Source of the DNA: Piliocolobus tephrosceles
Taxonomy: Eukaryota; Chordata; Mammalia; Primates; Cercopithecidae
NCBI RefSeq assembly: GCF_002776525.5
Contig: NC_045434.1
Location: forward strand, 193,531,084 to 193,595,083
DNA: 64,000 nucleotides
Direction of reading: 5' to 3'
Both the position numbers and the translations under genes were made by a program. The notes beneath the pieces were generated by a model that had not been told where the DNA came from, did not search any database, and saw only the letters and a list, made by a program, of their open reading frames with translations. This document shows, in pieces, positions 44,837-55,597 of this stretch (within the stretch, counting starts at the first letter, position 1; each line of letters starts with the position of its first letter).

Positions 44837-45770
44837 ATGGGAAACCCCCAGTCCAAATTTCCAAAGAGCACCCCCTTAGGGTGCCTCCTAGCCAATTTAA
44901 AAACCTTACAGCTTGAACAAGACCTTAGGAGTAAGCGCTTAATTTTTTGACCTCAGCAATTTCTGCCAGCAGCTAGGCAAGTGGTCCGAAATTTACATAC
45001 AAGGCTTTTGGGCCTTGAGCTCTCGTCCCTATACTCCTTCTCTCCACCCCCTCCCTTCCTGCCCAGACTCCTCCTCCTCCCCCCATCCAGACTCCTCCTT
45101 CTTCCTCCTTATCTACTAGTAATCCACTCGGTCCCGTGCCTCCTTCGGGGCCCCCAACTGGCTGTCTTGAGTCCCCTATCTCTGACCACACCCTCCTACA
45201 GTGTTAGCACCTTTGCAAGAGGTGGCTGGGGCGGAGGGGGTAGTCAGAGTACATGTCCCTTTTTCATTGGCCGATCTTTCCACCATTTTGGCGTCTTATT
45301 TCATTTCTCAATCAGCTCCTGACATTCGTAAAAAACTTCAAAAGGTAGAGGATGGTCCTCAGACACCAATACAAGACCTAGTTAAATTAGCCCTTAAGGT
45401 CTATAACTCCAGAGAGGAGATGGCAGGCTCGCCTTGAACAGAAGTTACAGCTCCTAGCAGCGGCTTTACAGTCCAGTCGTAACCCCAACCAGAGAGCACA
45501 CACCCCACGGACTCCAAAACTACAAAAGGAGCTTGCCTGCTATAAGTGCGGCAAGGCAGGACACTATGCCAACAGGTGTCCGCAAGCTCCCTGAGCCCCA
45601 ACGCAGCCTTGCTATAAGTGCAAGGCATCAGGACATTAGGCCAGTGAATGTCCTAACCCTCGTCCACCAGCAACCCCCTGCCCTGCTTGCCAGCAGGGAG
45701 GAAACTGGAAGTCTGATTGCCCCACCCTGAGAACAGGTGCCGCACCTCTACGTGACCCCCTTTCCCAGGA
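44837..45770 (+). pseudogene. ERV gag remnant (matrix start, capsid end, nucleocapsid)
   Basis: An ATG at 44837 opens a short frame with an N-terminal MGNPQSK typical of class I gag (Gly2 is a likely myristoylation site), closed by a stop after about 37 codons. A capsid-border piece (EVAGAEGVVRVHVPFSLADL) lies at about 45215-45290, and a capsid C-terminal piece (PDIRKKLQKVEDGPQTP) follows with most of capsid deleted between. Nucleocapsid has two CCHC knuckles (C at 45538 and 45610), with a stop between them and a stop replacing a residue in the second, then a third Cys-rich GNWKSDCP motif near 45700. Non-functional. Confidence 0.85.
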
Positions 45771-45799
45771 TCCTGGGAGCTCCTTCCAGTTCCTACATC

Positions 45800-46080
45800 T
45801 GGACAATGACAACTGAAGGTGCCGAGACTCGGGGACCCCCATCACCCTCGCCAAGACACAGGTAACTCTCCTGGTAGCGGGTAAGACAATTTTTTAATCA
45901 ACAGCGAGGCTACCTATTCTGTTTTGCCGTCCTTCTCTGGACCTAGCCTTCCATCCAATATCTCTGTAGTAGGAGTAAGTGGAAAGCCATCCACTCCACG
46001 AAAAACTCCAATCCTTAATTGCTGCCTGGCCAACAAGTACTTTGCGCACTCATTCCTCATTCCCAACTAAAAAGGGCCCC
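45800..46080 (+). pseudogene. ERV protease fragment
   Basis: Frameshifted sequence with a protease N-terminal pattern: a TPITLAKTQVTLLVAGK segment near 45835-45885, then a degenerate active-site region and 'SVLPSFSGPSLPSNIS' near 45920-45965. The catalytic Asp-Thr-Gly is not intact. Pol downstream is deleted. Confidence 0.65.
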
Positions 46081-46099
46081 TACTGAAAGCAATCAGTGG

Positions 46100-46375
46100 A
46101 AATCAGTTTGGCTTTCCCCCACTCGCCTCAAACTTACTAAATTTTCTTAACTATCTCATACTCCCCAACCTTGCCAGGACCTTCCTTCTGGGTTTTGCCC
46201 GTATTCCAACAAATGCTTCCATTCCTCATTCCTATACTAATACTGTGCCTTATTTTATTTTTCATCCATGTGTCCAAATACCAACCATGGGCCCCGATCT
46301 TAACAACGCCCCTTAACAGCAGGAAGTAGCCAGACAGACCACGGCGCCCCTTTATCACTATTATCAATAAAAGGT
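46100..46375 (+). pseudogene. ERV env 3' tail remnant
   Basis: A short hydrophobic stretch (about 46205-46265) followed by a polar tail, just ahead of the 3' LTR, consistent with the end of a transmembrane envelope subunit. It is truncated at its 5' side by the internal deletion and has stops. No surface subunit remains. Confidence 0.5.
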
Positions 46376-46380
46376 TGGAC

Positions 46381-46835
46381 TGTTTGGACGAACGGAGGCA
46401 AGATGGTGCACTTCCGGGTTCTTCTTAACCACCAACTCTTCCCGCGCGCGAAAAGGCAGCCGGCGCCCGGGAGGGTGCAGACCAACTGGGCATGCGCCAG
46501 GGTGACGTCAATCTGAAGAGACCAAGATTTACCTGGTCGCACCTGCGGAACGCCCCTGACACGCCCATGCCCCACCTATTGCCCTCCCACTCCTAGAAAA
46601 GCCGCTCTCTGCCATTGGGCCACGCGGACTTCCCAGCTTCCCAGTCCTGTCGGGATGTCGGAACTCCGTCCGAGAGCTTGGGGGAGGGGAACTCTGCCGG
46701 CCTTCTTTGCCGGAGGCCGACAGACTTCTTCTCCACACCTTAGGTTACAAAAATAAACTTGCAGTTTTGCGCCTGACCTTTGCCTACTTGCTGGTTCTTT
46801 TGTGCTCGCTCTGGTGGTCTTAGAAAAACAAGACA
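46381..46835 (+). repeat. 3' LTR of the ERV
   Basis: 455 bp, near-identical to 43965-44439. It lacks about 20 bp ('cggccttctcacagcccgg' region of the 5' copy) and an 'ac' dinucleotide, and has one extra G before the CRE-like motif. The usual polypurine tract just upstream is weak ('aataaaaggttggac'). Confidence 0.93.
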
Positions 46836-47259
46836 CATTTTCCTGCTTTATTTTTCTCTGTAGCACTTAACTACTCTTTAATGACATAATATATGGCTTT
46901 TACTTAATTTGGTTTATTGTTTGTCTACCGCCACTAGAATGTAAACTCCATTGGAGCAAAGGATTGTGCTTGTTTTGTTCATTGTTTCATCCCTGTTGCC
47001 TAGAATGTTGCACCAAAAAATATGAGTTGAACAAACAAATGAACAAAAGAAAGAAAGAGACTGATTTTAATATATCCAAAGGCCAGAAACTACTTTCCTC
47101 ATAATAAAAGATGTGAACGAGTCATTTGGTGAAGGGTAAAGAAATCAACAGAATCCAGATATACCCAAGAAGGAATACAAAATGCTTACTTACATATCCA
47201 AGGTACTAAGATACTTCGGATGTAGATATGCTAACTGTAATTTAATTACAAAATAATTT

Positions 47260-47554
47260 TTTTTTTTTTTTGAGACGGAGTTTCACTCTTGTTGCCCAGG
47301 CTGGAATGCAATGGCATAATCTCAGCTCACTGCAACCTCCGGCTCTCAGGTTCAAGTGATTCTCTTGCCTCAGCCTCCCAAGTAGCTGGAATTACAGGCT
47401 CCCGCCACCATGCCTGGCTAATTTTTATATTTTTAGTAGAGATGAGGTTTCGTCATGTTGGCCAGTCTGGTTTCGAACTCCTGACCTCAGGTGATCCACC
47501 CACCTCAGCCTCCCAAAGTGCTGGGATTACAGGCATGAGCCACCATGCCCAGCT
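47260..47554 (-). mobile_element. AluS
   Basis: Flanked by 'tacaaaataat' copies. Confidence 0.95.
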
Positions 47555-48300
47555 TACAAAATAATAATTTGCTAAATTATTGCGTGGCAGCCAAAAGCTC
47601 CCACATGACATAGCCATCCCATGCGGGAGTACAAAATCTTGAAAATGCTGAAGTTTATTCCAAGTATTTTCCTTTCTAGTGTAGTCTCTAACAATGGTAA
47701 CACTGAAAGGAGATCAGAGTGAAGTGCATCACTACAAATGGTAATGAGTTTGAAATCCCTGAGGGCATGCAGTTCTGGGTCAGCTCCCAGGAATCCAGAG
47801 AAAGGCAGTCCTACTTATTCCCACCTAACCTCCAGGTCATTCTTCATTTATATGTGCTCTGAAAAAAAAATGAGGTTGTGTTTCAATGGTGTTGAAAAGA
47901 TCATGAACCAAACAAGAGACTCAAAAACGCTGTTACTTCATTCTATATCTACAACTGATTCATTCACCTTCTTTCTTTTTGATACAGTCTCCAGACTTAC
48001 ACCTTATTCTCTTAATAATACCCTATACTAAATCCCACCAGGAAATCAGTTTCAAAAAAGTTCTAAAAAATATAATTATAAAATGCTTTCCTGGGTTACT
48101 AGGTTCTATGAAAACAATAAAATAAAATTCTCATTGGAGGCCTATGAGAATTAGAATGTCAAAAACAGGTTTTTTCCCCATAATTAAACAACTAAATATT
48201 TTTCTTTTTCTCCTTTGAGGAAAATGATAATTAAAGTTTTACCAAAACTATAAGCAATATTTAAAAACCTATTCACTAATTCAAAAAAAACCCATGCAAT
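47555..48300. other. Intronic sequence without recognised features
   Basis: Single-copy; a plus-strand frame of 97 codons at 47738-48031 has no recognisable protein pattern and is taken as chance. Confidence 0.5.
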
Positions 48301-48796
48301 AATTACTGAATTCATCATAAATGTTTATTGAACATATCATATTCTAGGCACCAAGAGCCAATGTTGCAAAAAAAAATAATAATAATAAGATGTGGCTTCT
48401 AACCTCAAAGAGTACACAGTCTATTTTAAAAGTCAGGCAAAAGCAAGCAATTATATAGTAATATATGCAGAGAAAAAGCAGAGCAAAGAGTCAGAGAAAA
48501 GGCCTTTGATAGACAATCTGAGCTAAGCTTTAAAGGATAAGTAGGACTAAGTTAGGTGAAGAAAGGAGGAAAGGGCATGATCAACTGGATAAGCATCTAG
48601 AAAAATTTTGCATGAGCACCTGAATGGCAAGCGGCACAAAGTTTACTATAGCTGAAGTATAAAATATAGCACGACAGAAAACAATGGAAGTTGAGGTCGG
48701 GTTGAGACGAGGCAAGGGTAGATTAGAGAAAGCCTGCCTTCGCAATGGTCAAGAATTTATACCTTATTCTCTGTAAAACAGGAAGTCATTAGAAAT

Positions 48797-48798
48797 TT

Positions 48799-48841
<43 letters not shown>

Positions 48842-48855
48842 TTTNNNNNNNNNNT

Positions 48856-48902
<47 letters not shown>

Positions 48903-48904
48903 TT
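48797..48904. repeat. (TTTA)n microsatellite with assembly gap
   Basis: Tail of the adjacent inverted Alu, expanded to more than 20 units and interrupted by 10 unknown bases (48845-48854). Confidence 0.96.
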
Positions 48905-49318
48905 TGAGACAGAGTCTCACTCTGTTGCCCAGGCTGGAATGCAGTAGCCTGATCTTGGCTCACTGCAACCTCCACCTCCTGGGTTCAAGTGATTCTCCTG
49001 CCTCAGCCTCCCAAGCAGCTAGAACTACAGGCACGCGTCACCATGCCCAGCTAATTTTTTTTTTTTTGAGAAAGTTTCACTCTATCACCAGGCTGGAGTG
49101 CAGTGGCACGATCTCGGCTCACTGCAACCTCCGCCTCCCAGGCTCAAGCGATTCTCCTGCCTCAGCCACCACATCCAGCTAATTTTTGTATTTTTAGTAG
49201 AGAGGGGGTTTCACCATGTTGGACAGGCCAGGGTGGTCTCAAACTCCTGACCTCAAGTGACCATGCGCCTCAGCCTCCCAAAGTGCTGGGATTACAGGCA
49301 TGAGCCACCCCACCCAGC
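48905..49318 (-). mobile_element. Composite Alu (extra arm)
   Basis: 48905-49057 is an inverted arm, followed at 49058 by a T-run and a second, internally shortened inverted Alu to 49318. 'cattagaaa' flanks the whole assembly including the TTTA repeat. Confidence 0.9.
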
Positions 49319-49560
49319 CTGCCATTAGAAAGATGTTAAATATGGAAGTACCATAGTAAAATGTGTGTTAATGTGTATGTGACAGAGAGTGGGTACAGGA
49401 AATAGAAATAGACTAATAGGAAGCTCTCCTAAAAAGTTTGATGAAAGATCATGAGAGCCGGAATTAAGATTTGTTGAGATGGAAGAAAAGGAGAAGGATT
49501 CAAAAAGTACTGAAGAAAGACAGTATGACAGACGGATTATGGCACCAGCTTCAGGGTCAG

Positions 49561-50476
49561 AAACAAGAAGTAACTAAAGGATGACTGTTCTGTTTTTAGA
49601 AAAGTTGAGGCATCTATGGGATATCCAAAATAGTTTTAAATGTGCTAAAAGTCATTCTGAGTCTTCAAAAACAATGTTGAGTGTAAAACATAACCCTGGG
49701 TATATAAGCTGGTCAAACCAGGATTATAATGAAGCATCACAAAATGCTAAACCTCAATCACACTGATAAATCATCTGGTCAAGCGGTTCTTTTTGTGGCC
49801 ATGAACCATTTGAGAATCTAATGAAAGCCACAGACCCTCTCCTCAGAAATGTCCTCCAAAAAATTTTTGCAACAATAGGTTAAGAATCTCCTGACCCATT
49901 CTCCTCCAGAGGGACTATGAGATACAATTAGATGAGTTACTGCTCATCAGAGGCAGAGGCAAAACCAAAACCTAAGCTTCTTAATTCTCAATTCCATGTT
50001 ATTTCTCCATTGTTACCAGAAACTTGAAATGATTCTTTCAGATTTACATTTAGTTGGTCATACAAAGCTAAAATCACACACACACACACACACACACACG
50101 ATTCTGATTTTACAGAGCTTGCAGCCCTCATCAGGCTTTCCAGATCCACTGGCATTTCTCAAAAGAATCGTCATTTTGACGAATGGCGTAAAAAGTCAGC
50201 TGTTTCCCATTCATGCTAACAAAATTGGTACTCAAAATAAATAGAAGCATTGAGGGTGGGTTCTTTTCGTTTGTTTTTGTTATTTCCATATATATGTATA
50301 TAAACAAACTTGTTTTATTTTAGAAAAACTGTTCATCCTAATGGGAGCTGGTTTAAGAGTAATGAATGCAATTACAATTTAGTTCAATTAAGACTACCAT
50401 CACTCACCAAGTACAAGGCACTAAGAATACAAAGATATCTAAGAATCCCATGGTCATCCATTAAAAGAAAACATAT
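49561..50476. other. Intronic sequence without recognised features
   Basis: Single-copy with one CA repeat. Confidence 0.5.
50077..50099. repeat. (CA)n microsatellite
   Basis: About 12 CA units. Confidence 0.95.
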
Positions 50477-50478
50477 AA

Positions 50479-50775
50479 GGCCGGGCGCGGTGGCTTAAGC
50501 CTGTAATCCCAGCACTTTGGGAGGCCGAGACGGGCGGATCACAAGGTCAGGAGATCCAGACCATCCTGGCTAACCCGGTGAAAGCCCCGTCTCTACTAAA
50601 AAAAAATACAAAAAACTAGCCGGTCGAGGTGGCGGGCGCCTGTAGTCCCAGCTACTCGGGAGGCTGAGGCAGGAGAATGGCGTGAACCCGAAAGGCGGAG
50701 CTTGCAGTGAGCTGAGATCCGGCCACTGCACTCCAGTTTGGGCGACAGAGCGAGACTCCGTCTCAAAAAAAAAAA
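50479..50775 (+). mobile_element. AluY, cercopithecid YR-type
   Basis: Near-consensus; target duplication 'aaaagaaaacatata'. Confidence 0.96.
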
Positions 50776-51032
50776 GAAAACATATAAATGTCTAAAATAT
50801 TACATAAAGGAATACAGAATATCTTTATTTTTATTATTATTTAAAACACTCATTTAATTTTACCTTATTAAAAACAAAAAAACATAAAAATCTGTGGTGA
50901 GAGAAAACCCCATAACCAACTACAGACAGTTCAACACAGACTGCGAGCCATAAATGCTCCAGCAGCTACATAAACAAAAAGTTATGGGGACCTAAATTGA
51001 GGGGCAATGGGGTTTGGATTCTGACAGACCTG

Positions 51033-51094
51033 AGTTCTAACCTCGTCAAATCCAGAGACAGAAAGTTCTAACCTAGTCAAATCAAGAGACAGAA
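51033..51094. repeat. 31-bp tandem duplication
   Basis: 'agttctaacctcgtcaaatc' unit repeated with two mismatches at 51064. Confidence 0.9.
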
Positions 51095-51288
51095 AGTAGA
51101 TTAGGGTTGCAGGGGCTGGGGAAAACAGAAGTGGGGAATGACTGCTAATAGATACAGAGTTTCTTACTGGGGTGACAAAAATGTGCTGGAATAAGATAGT
51201 AGTGATAGTGGCACAACTTGTGATATACTAAAAACCCCAAATTACACATTTTAGTGTACAGTGTAGAATTTATGGTATATGAATTATG
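51033..51288 (+). repeat. L1M 3' end fragment
   Basis: 'gggttgcaggggctggggaa', 'tagatacagagtttcttact' and 'gatagtagtgatagtggcac' follow old L1 3' sequence. Begins with a 31-bp tandem duplication (51033-51094). Confidence 0.75.
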
Positions 51289-51340
51289 TAAGTTGATGCA
51301 AAAGTAATAGAGGTTTTTGCCATTAAAAGTAATAGCAATT

Positions 51341-51646
51341 CTGGGTGCGGTGGCTCACGCCTGTAATCCCAGCACTTTGGGAAGTCGAGGTGGGCGGATC
51401 ACGAGGTCGGGAGATGGAGACCATCCTGGCTAACACTGTGAAACCCCGTCTGTATTAATAATACAAAAAAATTAGCCGGGCTTGGTGGTGGGCACCTGTA
51501 GTCCCAGCTACTCGGGAGGCTGAGGCAGGAGAATGACAAATGGCGTGAACCTGGGAGGCAGAGCTTGCAGTGAGCCGAGATCGCGCCACTGCACTCCAGC
51601 CTGGGAGACAGAGCGAGACTCCTCTCCAAAAAATAAAAATAAAAAA
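51341..51646 (+). mobile_element. AluY in MADE1
   Basis: Perfect duplication 'aaaagtaatagcaatt'; lacks the first two G bases. Confidence 0.96.
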
Positions 51647-51664
51647 AAAAGTAATAGCAATTAT

Positions 51665-51950
51665 GGCCGGGAGCGGTGGCTCACATCTATAATAATCCCA
51701 GCATTTTGGGAGGCCGAGGTGGGCAGATCACCCGAGGTCAGGAGTTCAAGATCAGCCTGACCAACATGGTGAAACCCTGTCTCTACTAAAAGTACAAAAA
51801 TTAGCAGGGCATGGTGGCGGGCACCTGTAATCCCAGCTACTCAGGAGCCCAAGGCAGAGGAATCGCTTGAACCTGGGAGGCGGAGGTTGCACCACTGCAC
51901 TCCAGCCTGGGCAATAAGGGCGAGACTCCATCTCAAAAAAAAAAAAAAAA
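51665..51950 (+). mobile_element. AluS in MADE1
   Basis: 'ggccgggagcggtggctcac' to A-tail, with a small deletion in the right arm near 51890. Confidence 0.95.
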
Positions 51951-52399
51951 GTAAAAGTAATTACTTTTGCACCAACCTAATATTCCCATTAAAAAAAAAA
52001 TGCAGTATCAACTAGAGAGATCAATTTAGGAATAAGAGCAAAAACCAACTTACAATTTAACAGCAAATACACTAAAACTACTATTCCCAAAAAAATCTAT
52101 AAACCCACAACGGGTTTCTATATAGAGGAGGACCCAGTTCGCTCTCCTCACAAAAGAAGAGAAAATTGATGGGAGTTTCCTCTAAAGATTTAAACTGTAC
52201 TCTAAAGATTAATTGCACTCCTGGATCTCAAAAGGAAGAATCAAACTTGAGTGACGACAGTAATTTGCATTGGCATAAAGTTGAACTTTTCAGTTTCATT
52301 TTTGTGAAAATATGAGAATCATAGTGCTAACATAGGTATTCCCGAGAAATGTATTACATATTCCCACAGGGAAGGACATGATTTGGTCAACAGTGTTAC

Positions 52400-52570
52400 C
52401 TCATTGTTCAAGTAGAGAGAAGAGATATTATTCCCATGTTATCAAAATAGATACAATTTCAGATGAGTAACATCACCTCTTCAATGTCCTACAGTCGCAG
52501 GACTGGGACTATAAACCAGGAGTGCAGATTCCCAGACTGGTTTACTCTCATTACATCAATGTTCTTTAGC
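52400..52570 (+). repeat. MIR-like fragment
   Basis: 'aatgtcctacagtcgcagga' and 'gggactataaaccaggagtg' resemble the MIRb second half. Confidence 0.5.
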
Positions 52571-52933
52571 TTTAGTGTGCTACTTTCTCCTTTATTCAAT
52601 AAATCTATCACACAACCACTTATTAATTCTTATTAAAGTACAATGTAATAAACCAGGACACTCTCGGAGAGCACCTAACACCTTATTCATTTAAAGTGAT
52701 TTTTCTTAAAACTGCAAATGTCATAGGAATTAAAATAAACAGCACTATAAAACATATATTTATTATATAGGAAAGCCCCTTTTGGCCCTCATTCAGAGTC
52801 CCTTTACCTTTGTTTTTTTGCCTAATTCTAACAAGTTTGTTTGTCAAATGTAACAGATGAATTTAAAGTAGAGGGGGTTATGATTCTTCTAGATACATAC
52901 AACAAGTAAAGAAACAGCCTAAAAGAAGAAACA

Positions 52934-53233
52934 GGCCAGGCGTGGTGGCTCACACCCGTAATCCTAGCACTTTGGGAGGTCGAAGTGGGTGGATCACGAG
53001 GTCAGGTGATCGAGACCATCCTGGCGAACATGGTGAAACCCCGTCTCTACTAAAAAATACAAAAAAATTAGCCAGGCGTGGTGGCGGGCGCCTGTAGTCC
53101 CAGCTTCTCGGGAGGCTGAGGCAGGAGAATGGCGTGAACCCAGGAGGTGGTGGAGCTTGCAGTGAGCTGAGATCGCGCCACTGCACTCCAGCCTGGGCGA
53201 CAGAACGAGGCTCCGTCTCAAAAAAAAAAAAAA
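52934..53233 (+). mobile_element. AluY
   Basis: 'ggccaggcgtggtggctcac' to A-tail; flanked by 'agaaacag'. Confidence 0.95.
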
Positions 53234-53271
53234 GAAACAGATACATCAAAATCCAAAGTGATAGCCATCTT

Positions 53272-53566
53272 TTTTGTTTGTTTTTGAGACAGGGTTTCGC
53301 TCTTGTTGCCCAGACTGGAATGCAGTGGCACAATCTCGGCTCACTGCAACCTCCACCTCCAGAGTTCGAGTGATTTTCCTGCCTCAGGCTCCCAAGTAGC
53401 TGGGAATACAGGCATCTGTCACCACTCTAGGCTAATTTTTTGTATTTTTAGTAGAGATGAAGTTTCACCATGTTGACCAAGCTGGTCTTGAACTCCTGAC
53501 CTCAGGTGATCCACCTACCTCGGCCTCCCTAAGTGCTAGGATTACAGATGTGAGCCCGGCCCGGCC
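53272..53566 (-). mobile_element. AluS
   Basis: Target duplication 'gccatctttttt'. Confidence 0.95.
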
Positions 53567-53571
53567 ATCTT

Positions 53572-53871
53572 TTTTTAAATTTTTTTTGCGACAGCATCTC
53601 TGACACCCAGGCTGGAGTGTAGTGGCACAATCCCAGTTCACTTCAGCAATCAACCTCTCAGGTTCAAACGATCCTCCCACCACAGCCTCCCAGGTAGCTG
53701 GGACTACAGGAGCAAATCACCACACTCAGCTGATTTTTAAGGTTTTTTTTTTCTGTAGAGATGAGGTCTCACTACATTGCCCAACTGGTCTCAAACTCCT
53801 GGGCTCAAGCGATCCTCCCACTTCAGCCTCCCAAAGTGCTGGGATTACAGGTCTGAGCCACCATGCCTGGC
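53572..53871 (-). mobile_element. AluJ-like
   Basis: Inverted, diverged, directly after the previous copy. Confidence 0.92.
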
Positions 53872-54014
53872 CAGTTATAGCAAACTTGACCATTTATTGT
53901 AGGGGTAATAAATCCTACATAGCTCAAGGTCCTTATTAGTATTCATAATAACCCATTCTCCCTAATAAAAGGATAACTCAATTCCAAATACTTTATTCAA
54001 GAAAGCAAGGAGGA

Positions 54015-54318
54015 AGGACTGGATATGGCGACTCACACCTGTAATCCCAACACTTCCATCTAGGAAGCCTAGATGGGCGGATCACTTGAGCCCAAGAGTT
54101 CAAGACCAGCCTGGGTAACATGATGAGACCCCTACCTCTACCAAAAATAAAAATTAAAAAAAATTAGCCAAGTGTAGTGGCATGCACCTGCAGTCTCAGC
54201 TTCTGGGAGGCTGAGGCAGGAAGACTACTTGAGCCAGGAGGTAGAGGCTGCAGTGGGCAGTGATTGCGCCATGGCACTCCAGCCTGGGAAACAGAGTGAG
54301 ATCCTGTCTCAAAAAAAG
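54015..54318 (+). mobile_element. AluJ-like
   Basis: 'ggactggatatggcgactca' to the purine tract at 54307. Confidence 0.92.
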
Positions 54319-54470
54319 TAAAGAAAAGGAAAGAAAGAAGGAAAGAAGGAAAAGAAAGAAAGAAAAGAAAAGGAAAGAAAGAAGGAAGGAAGGAAGGAAG
54401 GAAGGAAGGAAGGAAGGAAGGAAGGAAGGAAGGAAGGAAGGAAGGAAGGAAGGAAAGGAGGGAGGGCGGG
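54307..54470. repeat. Purine tract (GAAA)n/(GGAA)n
   Basis: About 160 bp of G/A with an uninterrupted run of 'ggaa' units (54379-54453), grown from the tail of the Alu at 54015. Confidence 0.96.
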
Positions 54471-54620
54471 CCGGCAGAAATGGCTCACACCTGTAATCCC
54501 AGCACTTTGGGAGGGAGGTCAAGGCAGGCAGATCACTTGAGGCCAAGAGTTCAAAAACCAGCCTGGCAAAAGTGGTGAAACCCTGTCTCCACTAAAAATA
54601 CAAACAAACAAAAGAAAAAA
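54471..54620 (+). mobile_element. Alu left arm
   Basis: 'ggcagaaatggctcacacct' to 'ctaaaaatacaaacaaacaa'. Confidence 0.9.
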
Positions 54621-54649
54621 GAGAGCAAGGAAGAACATAGCACCCATTT

Positions 54650-54875
54650 TCCCAAATTCAAAACCTTAAATTCTTCTATTTCCGTTTTTGTTCCCAATTA
54701 GTTAAATCCGATCACTTGCCAAATCCTGTCAAGTCTACCTCTACCTCTGCATTTAACTATATGTTTCTATTTTTACTGTTTCTGCTCTAATTCACTCGAC
54801 TATAAATAACCTGCTATTTCCAGTCCCTCCTGCTATAAAAGTTTTCTCTTCCAAACAAAGATTTAATCATACCAC
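54650..54875 (+). repeat. L2 fragment
   Basis: 'gccaaatcctgtcaagtcta' and 'tatttccagtccctcctgct' are L2-like; probably continues at 55240 beyond an Alu. Confidence 0.55.
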
Positions 54876-54922
54876 TCTTTTATTCATCAGTTAACAAATA
54901 TTTATTGAAAGATCAAACTTTT

Positions 54923-55225
54923 GGCTGGGTGCGGTGGCTCATGCCTGTAATCTCAGTACTTCAGGAGGCCGAGGCTGGTGGATTGCTTGAGGTCAGAAGT
55001 TTGAGACCAGCCTGGCCAACATAGCAAAAACCCATCTCTACAAAAATATAAAAATTAGCCAGGCATAGTGGCACAGGCCTGTAATCCCAGCTTCTTAGGA
55101 GGCTGAGGCAGAAGAATCGCTTGAACCCAGGAGGCGGACGTTGCAGTGAGCCAATATTGCACTATTGAACTCTAGCCTGGCAATAGAGCGGGACTCTATC
55201 TCAAAAAAAAAAAAAAGAAAGAAAA
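54923..55225 (+). mobile_element. AluS
   Basis: Target duplication 'gaaagatcaaactttt'. Confidence 0.96.
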
Positions 55226-55239
55226 GAAAGATCAAACTT

Positions 55240-55510
55240 TTAAAGGCTCTGTAGTAGCTATGGGATAAAATCTAAACTCCTTTCCCATAGCACCCAGCTT
55301 GGCTGTGATTGGCCCTCACTAGTCGCTTCTCCCACCAGTTCCACCTACAACTACTTGCTTCTTCCTAAAACAGCCTGCACTTCCTTGCTTCTGCCTTCTT
55401 CATAATACCCCATGCCTGCATCTCCACCTGCTGAAATTCTAACCCTCCTTCAAAGCTCTGCCCACATGCCATGTTTTCCATGAATTTTATTTCTCTAATC
55501 CTTACAGTCA
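55240..55510 (+). repeat. L2 fragment
   Basis: 'gataaaatctaaactccttt', 'cagcctgcacttccttgctt' and 'cttcaaagctctgcccacat'. Confidence 0.75.
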
Positions 55511-55597
55511 GAATTAATCGCTATACCTACACATCTTTATTTACTTAAATATTGGACATCTTTGCATAAATATCCCAGTTCATTACTTTCGTTTCTT

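Larger units (their letters stand above)
43960..46840 (+). mobile_element. Internally deleted class I endogenous retrovirus (HERV-F-like), full LTR pair
   Basis: 5' LTR 43965-44439 and 3' LTR 46381-46835, both TG...CA, flanked by the 5-bp duplication 'cattt' (43960-43964 and 46836-46840). The 1.94-kb interior starts with a primer binding site and keeps broken gag and protease fragments and a short env-like 3' tail; reverse transcriptase, RNase H, integrase and nearly all of env are missing. The two LTRs differ by only about eight substitutions in ~455 aligned bases plus three indels (one of about 20 bp), so the insertion is a few million years old and probably specific to Old World monkeys. 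It is inserted into an L2 fragment (43650-43959 and 46841-47020) and lies antisense to EPB41. Confidence 0.92.
43650..47020 (+). repeat. L2 element split by the ERV
   Basis: 43650-43959 ('cagaataaaggccaaagtcc', 'tcacctccagtgaggctttc') and 46841-47020 ('agaatgtaaactccattgga', 'ccctgttgcctagaatgttg') are consecutive parts of an L2 3' end. They are interrupted exactly at the ERV target duplication. Confidence 0.8.
48305..49560 (-). repeat. L2 body, inverted, split by a composite Alu
   Basis: 'atgtttattgaacatatcat', 'cacctgaatggcaagcggca', 'gtaaaacaggaagtcattag' and, after the Alu at 48905-49318, 'gactaataggaagctctcct' are consecutive antisense L2 sequence. Confidence 0.7.
51289..51982 (+). mobile_element. 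MADE1 mini-mariner split by two Alus
   Basis: The left part 51289-51340 ('agttgatgcaaaagtaatag', 'ggtttttgccattaaaagta') and right part 51951-51982 ('taattacttttgcaccaacc' then 'taata') are the two ends of MADE1, a Tc1/mariner-derived palindrome inserting at TA. An AluY at 51341-51646 sits in it with the perfect duplication 'aaaagtaatagcaatt' (51325-51340, 51647-51662). A second Alu at 51665-51950 follows at once. The middle of the palindrome is no longer contiguous. Confidence 0.9.

Noticed and set aside
44471..44864. Two 100-120 codon minus-strand frames over the ERV leader
   Set aside because: Antisense to the ERV, no recognisable protein pattern, explained by the GC-rich composition.
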